Assembly: GCA_964404985.1 (NCBI GenBank)
Contig: CAYOMD010000010.1
Coordinates: forward strand, 8,840 to 72,839
Length of the DNA stretch: 64,000 nucleotides
Direction: 5' to 3'
DNA from: Hankyongella sp964404985
GTDB taxonomy: Bacteria > Pseudomonadota > Alphaproteobacteria > Sphingomonadales > Sphingomonadaceae
The translations under genes were made by a program, and so were the position numbers. Position 1 is the stretch's first letter, and each line of letters begins with the position of its first letter. The notes beneath the pieces were generated by a model. The model was not told the DNA's origin, did not search any database, and was given only the letters and a program-made list of their open reading frames with translations. Shown here in pieces: positions 41,625-50,186 of this stretch.

Positions 41625-42050
41625 TTAGTTGGCGTAGACTTCGTTGCCGACAAACCCGATCTTGGTGACCTGATTGCGTTGCGCTGCGGCCAGGACCGAG
41701 TTGACGGTCTCAAAACGTGTTTGCGCCTCGGGCCGCACGTGGAACTCAGGCTGATCGTCCTGTGCACCCGCACGCCGGAAGTAGGCATCCAGCGTGGCCA
41801 TATCCACAAGGGTGCCGTCGAAGTAGATATTGTCAAGGAAGTCGATGGTGACCTTATGGATCACCGGTGGCTTCGGCGGTTCCGCCGGCTGCTGGTCGGT
41901 CTGCTGCGGCAGATCGAGTTTGACCGCATGAGTCTGCACCGGAATATTGATCAGAAAGATAATCAACAGCACCAGCATGACGTCAATCAGTGGCGTCGTG
42001 TTCATCTCTGGCGGAACATCGCCCCCAACAGGGCCGACACTCATACCCAT
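41625..42050 (-). CDS. ExbD/TolR family transporter, second copy
   Basis: ExbD uses the proton gradient with ExbB to energise TonB. The 141-residue protein has a short cytoplasmic N-terminus, one membrane helix with the essential aspartate (NTTPLIDVMLVLLIIFLI), and a periplasmic domain of about 95 residues ending QVTKIGFVGNEVYAN. It differs from the adjacent exbD mainly in the periplasmic domain. In Xanthomonas a second ExbD is needed only for certain receptors. 53 nt downstream of the first exbD. Confidence 0.93.
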   Translation of the reverse strand: MGMSVGPVGGDVPPEMNTTPLIDVMLVLLIIFLINIPVQTHAVKLDLPQQTDQQPAEPPKPPVIHKVTIDFLDNIYFDGTLVDMATLDAYFRRAGAQDDQPEFHVRPEAQTRFETVNSVLAAAQRNQVTKIGFVGNEVYAN

Positions 42051-42103
42051 GTGATATCCTTTCGTCGTCGCCGGTACCCTGCAGCACCGGCAGGCGTAGC
42101 GTG

Positions 42104-42556
42104 TTAGCGTGTGATGGCGAAACCTTCTGATGGCTCCGATATGAAGGCCACCTTGGGAATGCCGGCTGTCTGGATCTGGTATTGCGCGCCGCCGACATAT
42201 TCGTACGGCGTATCCTTGTCGGCACGGATATGAACTTCCGGAACATCAAGCCCGCCTTTGACAGCAGCCACGACGGCCTCGACAACCTTCTCGCGCATTT
42301 CCTGCTTGCCGCCCTCGATCTTGGCGGCATTCCAGTAATAGTTGCCGTCCTTGTCGACGGAAATGTTAATGTTCTCCGGCTTGGTTGTGGTCGGGATGCT
42401 GGTTTCCTTCGCCAGGGTGATCGGTGCCGTCTGAATGGCAACCGGCACGGCGATGAGGAAGATGATCAGCAGCACCAACATGACGTCAACCAGCGGCGTC
42501 GTGTTGATCTCGCCGATCGTACCTTCGTCATCGGATTCGCCAACGCTCATACCCAT
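42104..42556 (-). CDS. exbD: ExbD/TolR family transporter, first copy
   Basis: A 150-residue ExbD with the same N-terminal MGMSVG start as its neighbour, the proton-path aspartate in INTTPLVDVMLVLLIIFLI, and a periplasmic domain with VPEVHIRADKDTPYEYVGGA. An acidic stretch ESDDEGTIGE precedes the helix. It is 110 nt downstream of exbB, with a stable hairpin in the gap. Confidence 0.94.
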   Translation of the reverse strand: MGMSVGESDDEGTIGEINTTPLVDVMLVLLIIFLIAVPVAIQTAPITLAKETSIPTTTKPENINISVDKDGNYYWNAAKIEGGKQEMREKVVEAVVAAVKGGLDVPEVHIRADKDTPYEYVGGAQYQIQTAGIPKVAFISEPSEGFAITR

Positions 42557-42597
42557 GATGCGATACTCCTTGTGCGGGTCTACTCTTTAGTCTGGCG

Positions 42598-42644
42598 CCT
42601 TTCCGGCCATGATCGAACCTGTGGTTCAATCAACACCGGAAAGG
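42598..42644 (-). other. intercistronic hairpin between exbB and exbD
   Basis: CCTTTCCGG (42598-42606) pairs perfectly with CCGGAAAGG (42636-42644). Inside, TGATCGAACC (42610-42619) pairs with GGTTCAATCA (42623-42632) with one mismatch. No T run follows. Such structures often protect the upstream message and reduce downstream expression; ExbB is required in excess over ExbD, so this could set the ratio. Confidence 0.6.
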
Positions 42645-42666
42645 CTATGGAGACGCTGGTCGATGC

Positions 42667-43404
42667 TTACTTCTTGGGAGCCGCTGCTGCAGGGGCACCT
42701 GCCGGCGCGGCAGGAGCTCTGCTGGCCATACGCGCACCGGACATCAGGTAGGCGTGCACGTCAGAGGCAAAGTGTCCGAGCTTCTCGGCAAGCGCTTTGT
42801 TGCGACGGGTCAGGCCGTTGTAGGCAAGCACGGCCGGCACGGCGACGGCGAGACCCAATGCGGTCATGATCAGCGCTTCACCGACCGGGCCGGCGACCTT
42901 GTCGATCGAGGCCTGGCCAGCGAGCGAGATATTGATCAGGGCGCGGTAGATGCCGACCACGGTCCCGAACAAGCCGATGAACGGCGCCGTTGAACCGGTC
43001 GAGGCGAGGAAGGCCAATCCGCCCTGCAGGCGGGAGGTGATGGCCGAGACCGAGCGCTCCAGCGACATCGTGATCCACTCGTGGGCGTCGATCTTGTCGG
43101 TCAGTTTGCCGTCGTGGTGGTCGGCGGCGCGCAGACCGTCTTCCACGATCTGGCGGAACGCGCTGTCTTTGTCGAGGCGGTTGGCCCCTTCGCGCAGGCT
43201 CGGCGCATTCCAGAACTTCTTCTCAAGTTCCTGGCTCTGGCTCATGATCTTGCGCTGGTCGAGGAATTTCGTGATCATGATGAACCAGGACCCAAGCGAC
43301 ATGAGGATCATGATCGCAAAAGTGCCCTGGGCGACAATACCGCCCTGTTCAAGGGCCGCCTTCAGGCCATAGGGGTTTTCGCCGGCGGCAACTACATCAG
43401 CCAT
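42667..43404 (-). CDS. exbB: ExbB/TolQ family proton channel protein
   Basis: A 245-residue inner-membrane protein with three helices: IVAQGTFAIMILMSLGSWFIM, then GGLAFLASTGSTAPFIGLFGTVVGI and GPVGEALIMTALGLAVAVPAVLAY, each written here as separate segments. The GLFGTVVGI and ALxxTALGLxVAVPA signatures identify the family. The C-terminus is Ala/Pro-rich. It forms the pentameric stator around ExbD that drives TonB. A GC-rich inverted repeat (43427-43441) sits in the 97-nt gap from tonB. Confidence 0.95.
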   Translation of the reverse strand: MADVVAAGENPYGLKAALEQGGIVAQGTFAIMILMSLGSWFIMITKFLDQRKIMSQSQELEKKFWNAPSLREGANRLDKDSAFRQIVEDGLRAADHHDGKLTDKIDAHEWITMSLERSVSAITSRLQGGLAFLASTGSTAPFIGLFGTVVGIYRALINISLAGQASIDKVAGPVGEALIMTALGLAVAVPAVLAYNGLTRRNKALAEKLGHFASDVHAYLMSGARMASRAPAAPAGAPAAAAPKK

Positions 43405-43501
43405 TACAGTCTTCCTTCTACAATGAGCCGGCCGCGCCGGCGTCTTTTCCTACAGTATACCCATGGCCGGTCTTGCCAGTCATGGGCCTTGCCATGATTG
43501 C

Positions 43502-44176
43502 TTATTCGTTGAGCTCCCAGCGGAAACTGGAGGTGGCGCCAATCTGAACCGGCTTCCCGTCCTCCGTTGCCGGCGTGTACCGGAAACGGCGCTCCATGAG
43601 CTCGCAGGTCTTCTTGTCGAGACGCTCGAAACTGCTGCTCTTGGTAACGGTGCATGTGCCGGGAACAATCTTGCCATCAACACCGATCGTGAATCTCACA
43701 GCAACAGTCCCCGTCTCCTCGGCGCGAACCGATGCGGGCGGATAGTCGTCCCGGGATATAGCCTGGGAGTTGCGACTGCTGGGCTTGGGGCCAACCCGCA
43801 CCACGGGCTTTGGTGCCGGCGCCGGTTGTGCCTCGACCTTCGGAGCCGTCGGCACATTAGCAGGAACCACGACCGTCTGACGAACTTCGGTCTGGGTCGT
43901 AATCGTAGCCTGCGGCGGTGGCGGCAACTCGATCGGCAGATCGGGCGGCGGCACGAAGGGGGGCGGATCCTCAAGCTCGGGCGGCGGGGGTGGCGGTTCC
44001 TCCTCCACCTTCGGCGGTTCGACGACTTCCACGACCTCGAATTCTTTCAGGACCTTGGTTGCCACAGTCGTGGCAAGGCCCGTCGCAAAGGCGTACCCAA
44101 GGAGTGCGTGGATCGCAACGACGATCCCGAAGGCTACCGACCGCTTATTGTTGCTGGCCTGGTCTAAGTAGGACAT
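43502..44176 (-). CDS. tonB: TonB energy-transducing protein
   Basis: A 224-residue protein with an N-terminal membrane anchor (SVAFGIVVAIHALLGYAFATG, His in the helix as in other TonBs), a Pro/Glu-rich spacer with runs of prolines (about 50-90), and a C-terminal TonB domain from YPPASVRAEETGTVAVRFTI to SFRWELNE. The C-terminal domain contacts TonB boxes of outer-membrane receptors. First gene of tonB-exbB-exbD-exbD. A 7-bp stem CGTTGGC / GCCAACG (44196-44218) lies in its leader. Confidence 0.94.
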   Translation of the reverse strand: MSYLDQASNNKRSVAFGIVVAIHALLGYAFATGLATTVATKVLKEFEVVEVVEPPKVEEEPPPPPPELEDPPPFVPPPDLPIELPPPPQATITTQTEVRQTVVVPANVPTAPKVEAQPAPAPKPVVRVGPKPSSRNSQAISRDDYPPASVRAEETGTVAVRFTIGVDGKIVPGTCTVTKSSSFERLDKKTCELMERRFRYTPATEDGKPVQIGATSSFRWELNE

Positions 44177-44498
44177 CGAAAGGTCTTCCTCCTGTCGTTG
44201 GCCGTGACAAAGCCAACGTTACAAATTTTCCTGCGCCGGCAGCTGTCCGACACAATCAAACAACCCAAACGCAGAAAACGCAAGAGCTATGCAAAAGTCT
44301 TATTGCATTTTGAAACGCATATCTCCGCAATGGCGTCCGTCTACCCAGCCTAGGCAAAGGCCGCAACAGGATATTGTGTATATATCGTATTTTTGCACCC
44401 AGAGTTCTTTATTACATCTTAAAATCAATGATTTGGCTCGCACATCCTACACTTTTTTGTGCGCCGCACACCAATGATGCATAGAGCATCAGCGGGCC
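44177..44498. other. AT-rich region upstream of tonB
   Basis: This 322-bp gap is markedly AT-richer than its surroundings, especially 44300-44460, and must hold the tonB promoter. I see a small stem near the tonB start and TGATGC-ATAGA-GCATCA (44475-44491) just past the neighbouring stop, which could be a weak terminator. I could not recognise a Fur, RirA or Irr site with confidence, and no gene fits. Confidence 0.5.
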
Positions 44499-45506
44499 TT
44501 AACCCATGGGGGCACCGAGATATTCGAGGCTGGCATCAGTAAAATCCGGCTCGGCACGCAGAACTTCCAGGACGGCCCGCAAATCCACATCTGCAGGGGT
44601 TTGTGGAGGTTTGCGGGAATAGTAACTCTCAGGACCGGCCAGAATCGAGGCGCTCACTGCAATGATTTTCTGGGCAACCGGCGGTGCAACGCCTGCACCC
44701 GGCAGCAGGATAGCCAGCAGGTCAAGGCGGCGGCAGGTCAGCAACCGACAGATGGCGCGCGCAGAGACATCCATCTGCTTGGCCAGTGCATACAGCCAGA
44801 GATCTGCTGCCCCCTGCGAGAGAAGTTCAAGCGACAAGGCGGTCATATCATCCCAGTTGCCAAGTTGCACAACGGCTGCACAGACCTGCTCGTAACGAGG
44901 TGCCGTGTCCCGGGCCTGCACCCAGCGCTCAACGAGGGGAGGCATCGCGTTATGGGCAAGCGGCTGGATGCGTCGTGGCACTTCAGTATGCAGCGCCGCG
45001 AGCACAGACCAGCAGAGCGCCCGCGCCTCGGCTGGCGGCAGATCGTCCGGCACCAGAACCGGGCTGTCGAAGCAGTCCCGGCGCACAGCCGTCACCTGAC
45101 TGTATAGGTCGGCAATTTGCCGGCCAGCGGGGTTGTCCGCACTCAGCAAACGGGATCCGGCAGGGAGCGGCCTGTCGGCTGCCAGCGGTGACATCGCGTC
45201 GGCCAGGCCCATGCTCAGGGCATGGAGATCAACGCGCAGACGGAGCAGTTCTGCGACCGGCACTGTGCGCAGCGCCGTGCCATGTTCCACAATCGTCCAC
45301 GCCAGCGCTTCATCGCGTGCCGCATCACTGGAAATCTGTGAGTAGCCGGGTTCCAGCTGGTGCCTGATCTCCCGGATGGCGGTCCGGACGAGTGCCGCGA
45401 GCGCCCCCTTCATCAAGGCACGCTCGCGATCGGTCAGGCGCAGGGCCGGCGGCGCGAACAGGTCCCCAACGAGCGCGTGCATGCGCGCCCGATGGGCTGT
45501 CGCCAT
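44499..45506 (-). CDS. uncharacterised helical protein, possibly DUF2336-like
   Basis: A 335-residue protein with no signal peptide or membrane segment, made mostly of Leu/Ala-rich helices. The C-terminal half (LSLELLSQGAADLWLYALAK, then VSARAICRLLTCRRLDLLAILL) resembles the helical repeats of DUF2336 proteins common in alphaproteobacteria, but the match is weak. The start is uncertain: ATG at 45506, or GTG at 45524. Divergent from the lipoprotein gene at 45637. I cannot assign a function. Confidence 0.6.
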   Translation of the reverse strand: MATAHRARMHALVGDLFAPPALRLTDRERALMKGALAALVRTAIREIRHQLEPGYSQISSDAARDEALAWTIVEHGTALRTVPVAELLRLRVDLHALSMGLADAMSPLAADRPLPAGSRLLSADNPAGRQIADLYSQVTAVRRDCFDSPVLVPDDLPPAEARALCWSVLAALHTEVPRRIQPLAHNAMPPLVERWVQARDTAPRYEQVCAAVVQLGNWDDMTALSLELLSQGAADLWLYALAKQMDVSARAICRLLTCRRLDLLAILLPGAGVAPPVAQKIIAVSASILAGPESYYSRKPPQTPADVDLRAVLEVLRAEPDFTDASLEYLGAPMG

Positions 45507-45636
45507 CGCCTCATTTTCCTTCACCCTCGCGCCTCGCCACCCAAAGTTGCCCACTGCGCCTGCATACGGTTGCCCGACGCGATAAACCGGCTAATGTGCG
45601 CCCCGTTTCACTATACGTCATTACGGAGCGTCGACA

Positions 45637-46473
45637 ATGCGATTGGCCGCGAATGCACGGGGGACCAAACCCGGTCTCAATGCCATTTCCATCGGCCTAG
45701 CTGCTATCCTTCTGGCGTCCTGCAGCAAGGAGCCACCGACCCCGTTCGTTCTGCCACCATCACCTGGCCTGCCTGTTCAGTATGCGGACCTTGTCGAGCT
45801 GACCCAGCAGGCGCCCGTCATCCTGCGCGGCCAGATTATTGCAGCCAAACGCCTGAAAGGGGATGATGCCGCAGACAATCCACCGCCCGGCTTGCGCCGT
45901 CTGGTCACACTCCGGGTGTCGGCAGCCCTCAAGGCGACCGATCTTACACCGCAAGATATTAAATATTTGGTGGACTGGGTTCCGGCTGATGGAGGCGACG
46001 AAGCACCGCCACTGCGGGGCGCAGAGGTGATCGTTTTTCTTACCCCCTCGCAGACGAGGGACGACTTCTACAGCCTGATAGAGCGTAGCGGCCAGGTTGG
46101 CGCGACCCCGAAGACCGAGACGGAAATTCGCGACATCATGAAAGACATGCAGGTTCCCCATGTGAGCAGCCTTTCGGTTACCGGCGTCGCGGGCACATTC
46201 GACTGGGGTGACCGCGTGCAATTCCTCCTCGACTCCGCCGATCGCCAGCGGCTCAGCCTCGACTCACGACCGGATGGCGCCCTGACCCTGGTGTTCGACG
46301 AAGCCGCCGGAGATCAGGCCGAAGTTCAACCCCGCACCTTGCTGTGGTACAAGCTGGCCTGTTCGCTTGCCCCCAAGCTGCCGCCGGCCGTCGTGCGTGA
46401 CTATGCAACCAAAACCTTCAGGCCGGCGCAGGCTTACAGCGCGCTGCTCGAGAAACTGGGTCCCTGCCGGTGA
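45637..46473 (+). CDS. lipoprotein of unknown function
   Basis: A 278-residue protein with a lipoprotein signal (lipobox LLASC, Cys29) followed by a Pro-rich linker KEPPTPFVLPPSPGLP. The mature part begins YADLVELTQQAPVILRGQI and is mixed alpha/beta; RLVTLRVSAALKATDL and GAEVIVFLTPSQTRDDFY are its best secondary-structure blocks. Two late cysteines (LACSLAPKL and LGPCR) could form a disulfide. I recognise no family. The stop overlaps the SDR start by 4 nt (GTGA), so the two are coupled. Confidence 0.8.
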   Translation: MRLAANARGTKPGLNAISIGLAAILLASCSKEPPTPFVLPPSPGLPVQYADLVELTQQAPVILRGQIIAAKRLKGDDAADNPPPGLRRLVTLRVSAALKATDLTPQDIKYLVDWVPADGGDEAPPLRGAEVIVFLTPSQTRDDFYSLIERSGQVGATPKTETEIRDIMKDMQVPHVSSLSVTGVAGTFDWGDRVQFLLDSADRQRLSLDSRPDGALTLVFDEAAGDQAEVQPRTLLWYKLACSLAPKLPPAVVRDYATKTFRPAQAYSALLEKLGPCR

Positions 46474-47219
46474 GGCGTGCGGCACTCGTCACCGGCGGTG
46501 CGCATCGGATCGGCCGGGCGATCGTCGAGGGGCTGGCGCAGGACGGCTGGTCGGTTGCAATTCACGCCAACCGTTCGCTCGATGACGCGGAAAACCTGGC
46601 GGATATCTTGCGTTCACGCGGCGCAGTGGCATGGGTCGTCTCCGGTGACCTTGATGACCCCGGATGCCCGGCGGAACTCATGGCAGCAGCAACTCAGGGC
46701 GGCCCCCTGCATGCGCTTATCAACAATGCGTCGATCTTTGAACGAGACAGCCTTGAGGACCTGCAGCCAGCCGGTTTCGAGCAGCACATGCGGACCAACT
46801 GCCTTGTCCCCATGCTGCTGATCCAGGCGTTCGCGGCGCAGCTTCCAGCCGGTGCCGCCGGCTGTGTCGTCAACCTGCTCGACCAGCGGGTCTGGAAGCC
46901 GGTGCCGGATTTTCTCTCCTATGGGGTCTCGAAGGCCGCACTCTGGTGGCTAACCCGCACTCTCGCGCAGGCGCTTGCCCCGAGAATTCGGGTCAACGGT
47001 GTCGGGCCTGGCCCGGTCTTGCAGAGTGTCCACCAGACCGAGGAGCAGTTCGCGCGTCAAGCCTCCGCCGTGCCGCTGGCGCGGGCGGCCTCACCGGCGG
47101 AAATCTGGCAGGCAGTGCGCTTCCTGCTTGATGCGCCGAGCGTCACCGGGCAGATGATAGCCGTTGACGGCGGCCAGCATCTGGCCTGGGCAACTCCGGA
47201 TGTCCTTGGCGTCGAATGA
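46470..47219 (+). CDS. short-chain dehydrogenase, pteridine-reductase type
   Basis: A 249-residue NADPH-dependent SDR. The cofactor motif reads VTGGAHRIGRAI, the TGxxxRIG variant seen in pteridine reductases (PTR1, FolM) rather than TGxxxGIG, and HANRS follows the second strand as in those enzymes. NNASIF, the catalytic YGVSK and the C-terminal GQMIAVDGGQHL are present. The catalytic Ser position reads LLDQR instead of a serine, which is also the pattern of pteridine reductases (Asp in place of Ser). Start is the GTG at 46470. A role in reducing dihydropterins is likely. Confidence 0.85.
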   Translation: MRRAALVTGGAHRIGRAIVEGLAQDGWSVAIHANRSLDDAENLADILRSRGAVAWVVSGDLDDPGCPAELMAAATQGGPLHALINNASIFERDSLEDLQPAGFEQHMRTNCLVPMLLIQAFAAQLPAGAAGCVVNLLDQRVWKPVPDFLSYGVSKAALWWLTRTLAQALAPRIRVNGVGPGPVLQSVHQTEEQFARQASAVPLARAASPAEIWQAVRFLLDAPSVTGQMIAVDGGQHLAWATPDVLGVE

Positions 47220-47541
47220 GGCGCTCAAAGTTGTGCACAGCCATGAAACCGTCATCGAATCAGGCATAGCACCCCGAATCTGCTGTGGTGTCATTTTTTC
47301 TTCACTATATTGACATAAACAGTTCTCAATATAATCAGTGGCTTAGTTGATTTGCCTGTTTTTTAGGCAACAAGCAGGCAATCAAGGCGGCCTGCGGGTT
47401 ACAGCTCTGTGACAGACTATCCCGCACAGACTTATCCACAGCGTCCGGGGATAAGTCATAGCACGCCTGCTACCCCCTGATTCGCTGCACGCGATATTCC
47501 TGCCATTGGCGCGCCGCCCTGGCAGCGCTAGATAGGGCGCG
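47220..47541. other. AT-rich intergenic region with a perfect DnaA box
   Basis: A 322-bp gap before uvrC. An AT-rich core (about 47290-47365) is followed by repeated TTGCCTG/CAGGCAA units (TTGCCTG 47352-47358, AGGCAA 47365-47370, CAGGCAA 47375-47381). TTATCCACA, the consensus DnaA box, is at 47432-47440, with a degenerate box CTTATCCCC in the opposite direction at 47447-47455. GANTC sites (possible CcrM methylation) occur near 47254, 47275 and 47479. No gene fits. It may be only the uvrC promoter, or a DnaA-binding site. Confidence 0.5.
47432..47440 (+). promoter_or_regulatory. consensus DnaA box
   Basis: TTATCCACA, an exact match to the high-affinity DnaA box, about 100 nt before the uvrC start. 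A second, one-mismatch-type site lies 7 nt away on the other strand. Confidence 0.6.
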
Positions 47542-49461
47542 ATGTCCAAGACGCCGCCGTTCCTGCCTGATCGCCTGTCTGAGGAGCAATCCGCCTATGT
47601 GATCGCCGGGGCCGACGCGCCGGACCTGGAGCAGGGCGTCGCGGTGATCCGCAAAGTGCTGGATGGCCTGCCAACCCGCCCCGGCGTCTACCGGATGCTC
47701 AGTGCGATGGGCGATGTGCTCTATGTGGGGAAGGCCCGCAACCTGCGCGCGCGCGTCATCAACTATACGCAGGTCACGCGGCTGCCGAATCGCCTGCTGC
47801 GCATGGTGGCGCAAACCCGTTCCATGGTGATCGTCACCACCGAGACGGAGGCTGAGGCCCTGCTGCTGGAAGCCAACCTGATCAAGCAGACACGTGCGCC
47901 CTACAATGTGTTGCTGCGCGATGACAAAAGCTTTCCCTACATCACCCTGCGCCGGGATCACGCCTACGCACAGATTGCCAAGCACCGCGGCGCCCGCAAA
48001 CCGGGCGCGGACTATTACGGGCCGTTCGCCTCCGGCACGGCGGTCAACCGCACCCTGAAGACCTTGCAGCGGGTGTTCCTGTTACGATCATGCACGGACA
48101 GTGTGTTCAACAACCGCACCCGCCCTTGTCTCCTGCATCAGATCAAGCGCTGCTCTGCCCCCTGCGTCGGCCGGATCAGCGATGAGCATTATGTGTCCCT
48201 TGTGGAGGACGCGCGGGCTTTCCTCTCCGGGAAGAGTGTGGAAATCCAGAAGCAGCTGGCCGACCAGATGCAGGCGGCGGCCGGGCAGCTCGACTTCGAG
48301 GCTGCGGCCGTCCTGCGTGATCGACTGCGCGCCTTGACCTACGTTCAGCAGTCGACCGGGCTGAACGCCGGCAGCACCGAGGATGCTGACGTGATAGCGG
48401 CTGCCCAGTCCGGGGGGATCACCTGTATCCAGGTGTTCTTCGTGCGTGGCGGCCAGAACTGGGGCAACCGCGCCTTCTTCCCGCGTCACGACCGTGCCGA
48501 GCCCGTGGATACGGTGCTTGCCGCTTTCCTGGGCCAGTTCTACGAATCGACGCCGCCTGCCCCGCGCGTGCTGCTGGACCGCCCTCTGGAGGAAATGACG
48601 CTTATCGCTGAGGCGCTCAGCGTGAAGGCCGGGCGGCGCATTGCGGTTGAGGCCCCGCAGCGCGGTGGTGCGCGGCCCCTGATCGAACTGGCACAGCGTA
48701 ATGCCCAGGAAGCGCTGGACCAGAAGCTTGCCGAGTCCGCCAGCCAGGCCCGGCTGATCGCCCAGATTGCCCGGCTGTTCGACCTTGACCCCGATCTGAA
48801 CCGCATCGAAATCTACGACAACAGCCATATTCAGGGCCGCCATGCCGTGGGCGTCATGGTGGTTGCCGGGCCGGAAGGGTTTCGCAAAGCGGCCTACCGT
48901 CGGTACAATTTCAAGGCGGGAGACCATGCGCCCGGCGACGACTTCGCCATGATGGCGGAGATGCTGCGCCGCCGTTTCCAGAACGCTTTGGACGACAGCG
49001 CGGACGCGGGCGAATGGCCGGACCTGTTGCTGATCGATGGCGGCAAGGGCCAGGTGAGCGCCGTGCGCGCAGCTCTCGAGGCGCTAGGTGTCGATGACGT
49101 GCCGATAGTCGGCGTTGCCAAGGGGCCGGATCGCAATGCCGGGCGCGAAGTATTTCACCTGGCCGACGGGCGGGAATTCACGCTTGAGCCGGGTGACCCC
49201 GCGCTGTTCTACCTCCAGCGCCTGCGCGACGAGGCACACCGCTTCGCCATCGGCAGCCACCGGGCAAAACGGGCAAAGGCACAAAATGAGAGCCCGCTCG
49301 ATGGCGTCCCCGGTATCGGGCCCACCCGCAAGAAGGCCCTGCTGCTACACTTTGGTAGCGCCAGGGCCGTCACCAATGCCGGTGTCGCGGACCTCGGCAA
49401 GGTCACTGGAGTCTCGCAAACACTGGCGCAGGCCATTTACGATCATTTCCACGGGAGTTGA
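47542..49461 (+). CDS. uvrC: excinuclease ABC subunit C
   Basis: UvrC makes both incisions around a DNA lesion after UvrAB recognition. The 639-residue protein has an N-terminal GIY-YIG nuclease domain (TRPGVYRMLSAMGDVLYVGK), the Cys cluster CTDSVFNNRTRPCLLHQIKR-CSAPC, a UVR domain that binds UvrB (IQKQLADQMQAAAGQLDFEA), the RNase H-like nuclease domain (IEIYDNSHIQGRHAVGVMVV, LLIDGGKGQVSAV), and a C-terminal helix-hairpin-helix pair (LDGVPGIGPTRKKALL). uvrA is at 59872. No LexA box is visible upstream here. Confidence 0.97.
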   Translation: MSKTPPFLPDRLSEEQSAYVIAGADAPDLEQGVAVIRKVLDGLPTRPGVYRMLSAMGDVLYVGKARNLRARVINYTQVTRLPNRLLRMVAQTRSMVIVTTETEAEALLLEANLIKQTRAPYNVLLRDDKSFPYITLRRDHAYAQIAKHRGARKPGADYYGPFASGTAVNRTLKTLQRVFLLRSCTDSVFNNRTRPCLLHQIKRCSAPCVGRISDEHYVSLVEDARAFLSGKSVEIQKQLADQMQAAAGQLDFEAAAVLRDRLRALTYVQQSTGLNAGSTEDADVIAAAQSGGITCIQVFFVRGGQNWGNRAFFPRHDRAEPVDTVLAAFLGQFYESTPPAPRVLLDRPLEEMTLIAEALSVKAGRRIAVEAPQRGGARPLIELAQRNAQEALDQKLAESASQARLIAQIARLFDLDPDLNRIEIYDNSHIQGRHAVGVMVVAGPEGFRKAAYRRYNFKAGDHAPGDDFAMMAEMLRRRFQNALDDSADAGEWPDLLLIDGGKGQVSAVRAALEALGVDDVPIVGVAKGPDRNAGREVFHLADGREFTLEPGDPALFYLQRLRDEAHRFAIGSHRAKRAKAQNESPLDGVPGIGPTRKKALLLHFGSARAVTNAGVADLGKVTGVSQTLAQAIYDHFHGS

Positions 49462-49492
49462 CCTGATCGGGCCAAATGAGTCTCAATGCCCT

Positions 49493-50140
49493 ATGCATCG
49501 TTACGACAAGAGACACTGGGTCCTCGCTGCCTGCCTGTCAGCGCTGGCCGGCTACATAGACGCGATCGGCTTCAGCCAGCTCGGCGGCTATTTCGTGTCC
49601 TTCATGAGTGGCAATACCACCCGCCTGGCGGTTGGCGCTGTTGAGGGCGGGACTGCCGCATCTATCGCCGGAGCGCTCATCCTGCTATTTGTACTGGGTG
49701 CCACTGCCGGTGCCCTCACGGCACATGTTGCCGGGATCAGACGAAAGCCCGCAGTGCTGATACTGGTCACACTGCTCCTGCTGTGTGCGGCGTCTGCGGG
49801 CAGCGCTGGATGGCCGCACCTGTGCGTTGGTGCGATGATCCTCGCGATGGGGGCCATCAACGCCGTGTTCCTGCGCGATGGCGAAGTCAGTATCGGCCTC
49901 ACCTACATGACCGGTACGCTGGTGCGGCTCGGCCAGCGCCTGGCCATTGCGCTGACAGGCGGGGACCGCTGGTCCTGGCTCCCGCATCTTCTGCTCTGGC
50001 TTGGGCTGCTGGGTGGTGCAATGCTCGGCGCTTGGGTGTTCGCCCGGATTTCGCTGGCTGCGTTGTGGATCGCAGCAGCACTCGCCGGCTTTATCACCAT
50101 CGGGGTGATGATCTTCCCGCCATTTCAGGCCAAGTCGTGA
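49493..50140 (+). CDS. DUF1275 (YoaK) family membrane protein
   Basis: A 215-residue integral membrane protein with six predicted helices. It has the family opening LAACLSALAGYIDAIGFSQL and GYFVSFMSGNTTRLAVG, and LTYMTGTLVRLGQRLA later. Function is unknown; a small-molecule transporter is often suggested. I chose the ATG at 49493; the longer frame from 49115 lies inside uvrC. It stands between uvrC and pgsA, which are usually adjacent, so it may be a later insertion. Confidence 0.85.
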   Translation: MHRYDKRHWVLAACLSALAGYIDAIGFSQLGGYFVSFMSGNTTRLAVGAVEGGTAASIAGALILLFVLGATAGALTAHVAGIRRKPAVLILVTLLLLCAASAGSAGWPHLCVGAMILAMGAINAVFLRDGEVSIGLTYMTGTLVRLGQRLAIALTGGDRWSWLPHLLLWLGLLGGAMLGAWVFARISLAALWIAAALAGFITIGVMIFPPFQAKS

Positions 50141-50186
50141 CGCTTGGCCTGTTGAGCGATCACTCCCTTTACCCTAGAGCGATTCC

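Noticed and set aside
47220..47541. Calling this gap the chromosomal origin
   Set aside because: Only one consensus DnaA box is present and the neighbours (SDR, uvrC) are not typical origin genes; kept only as a low-confidence finding.
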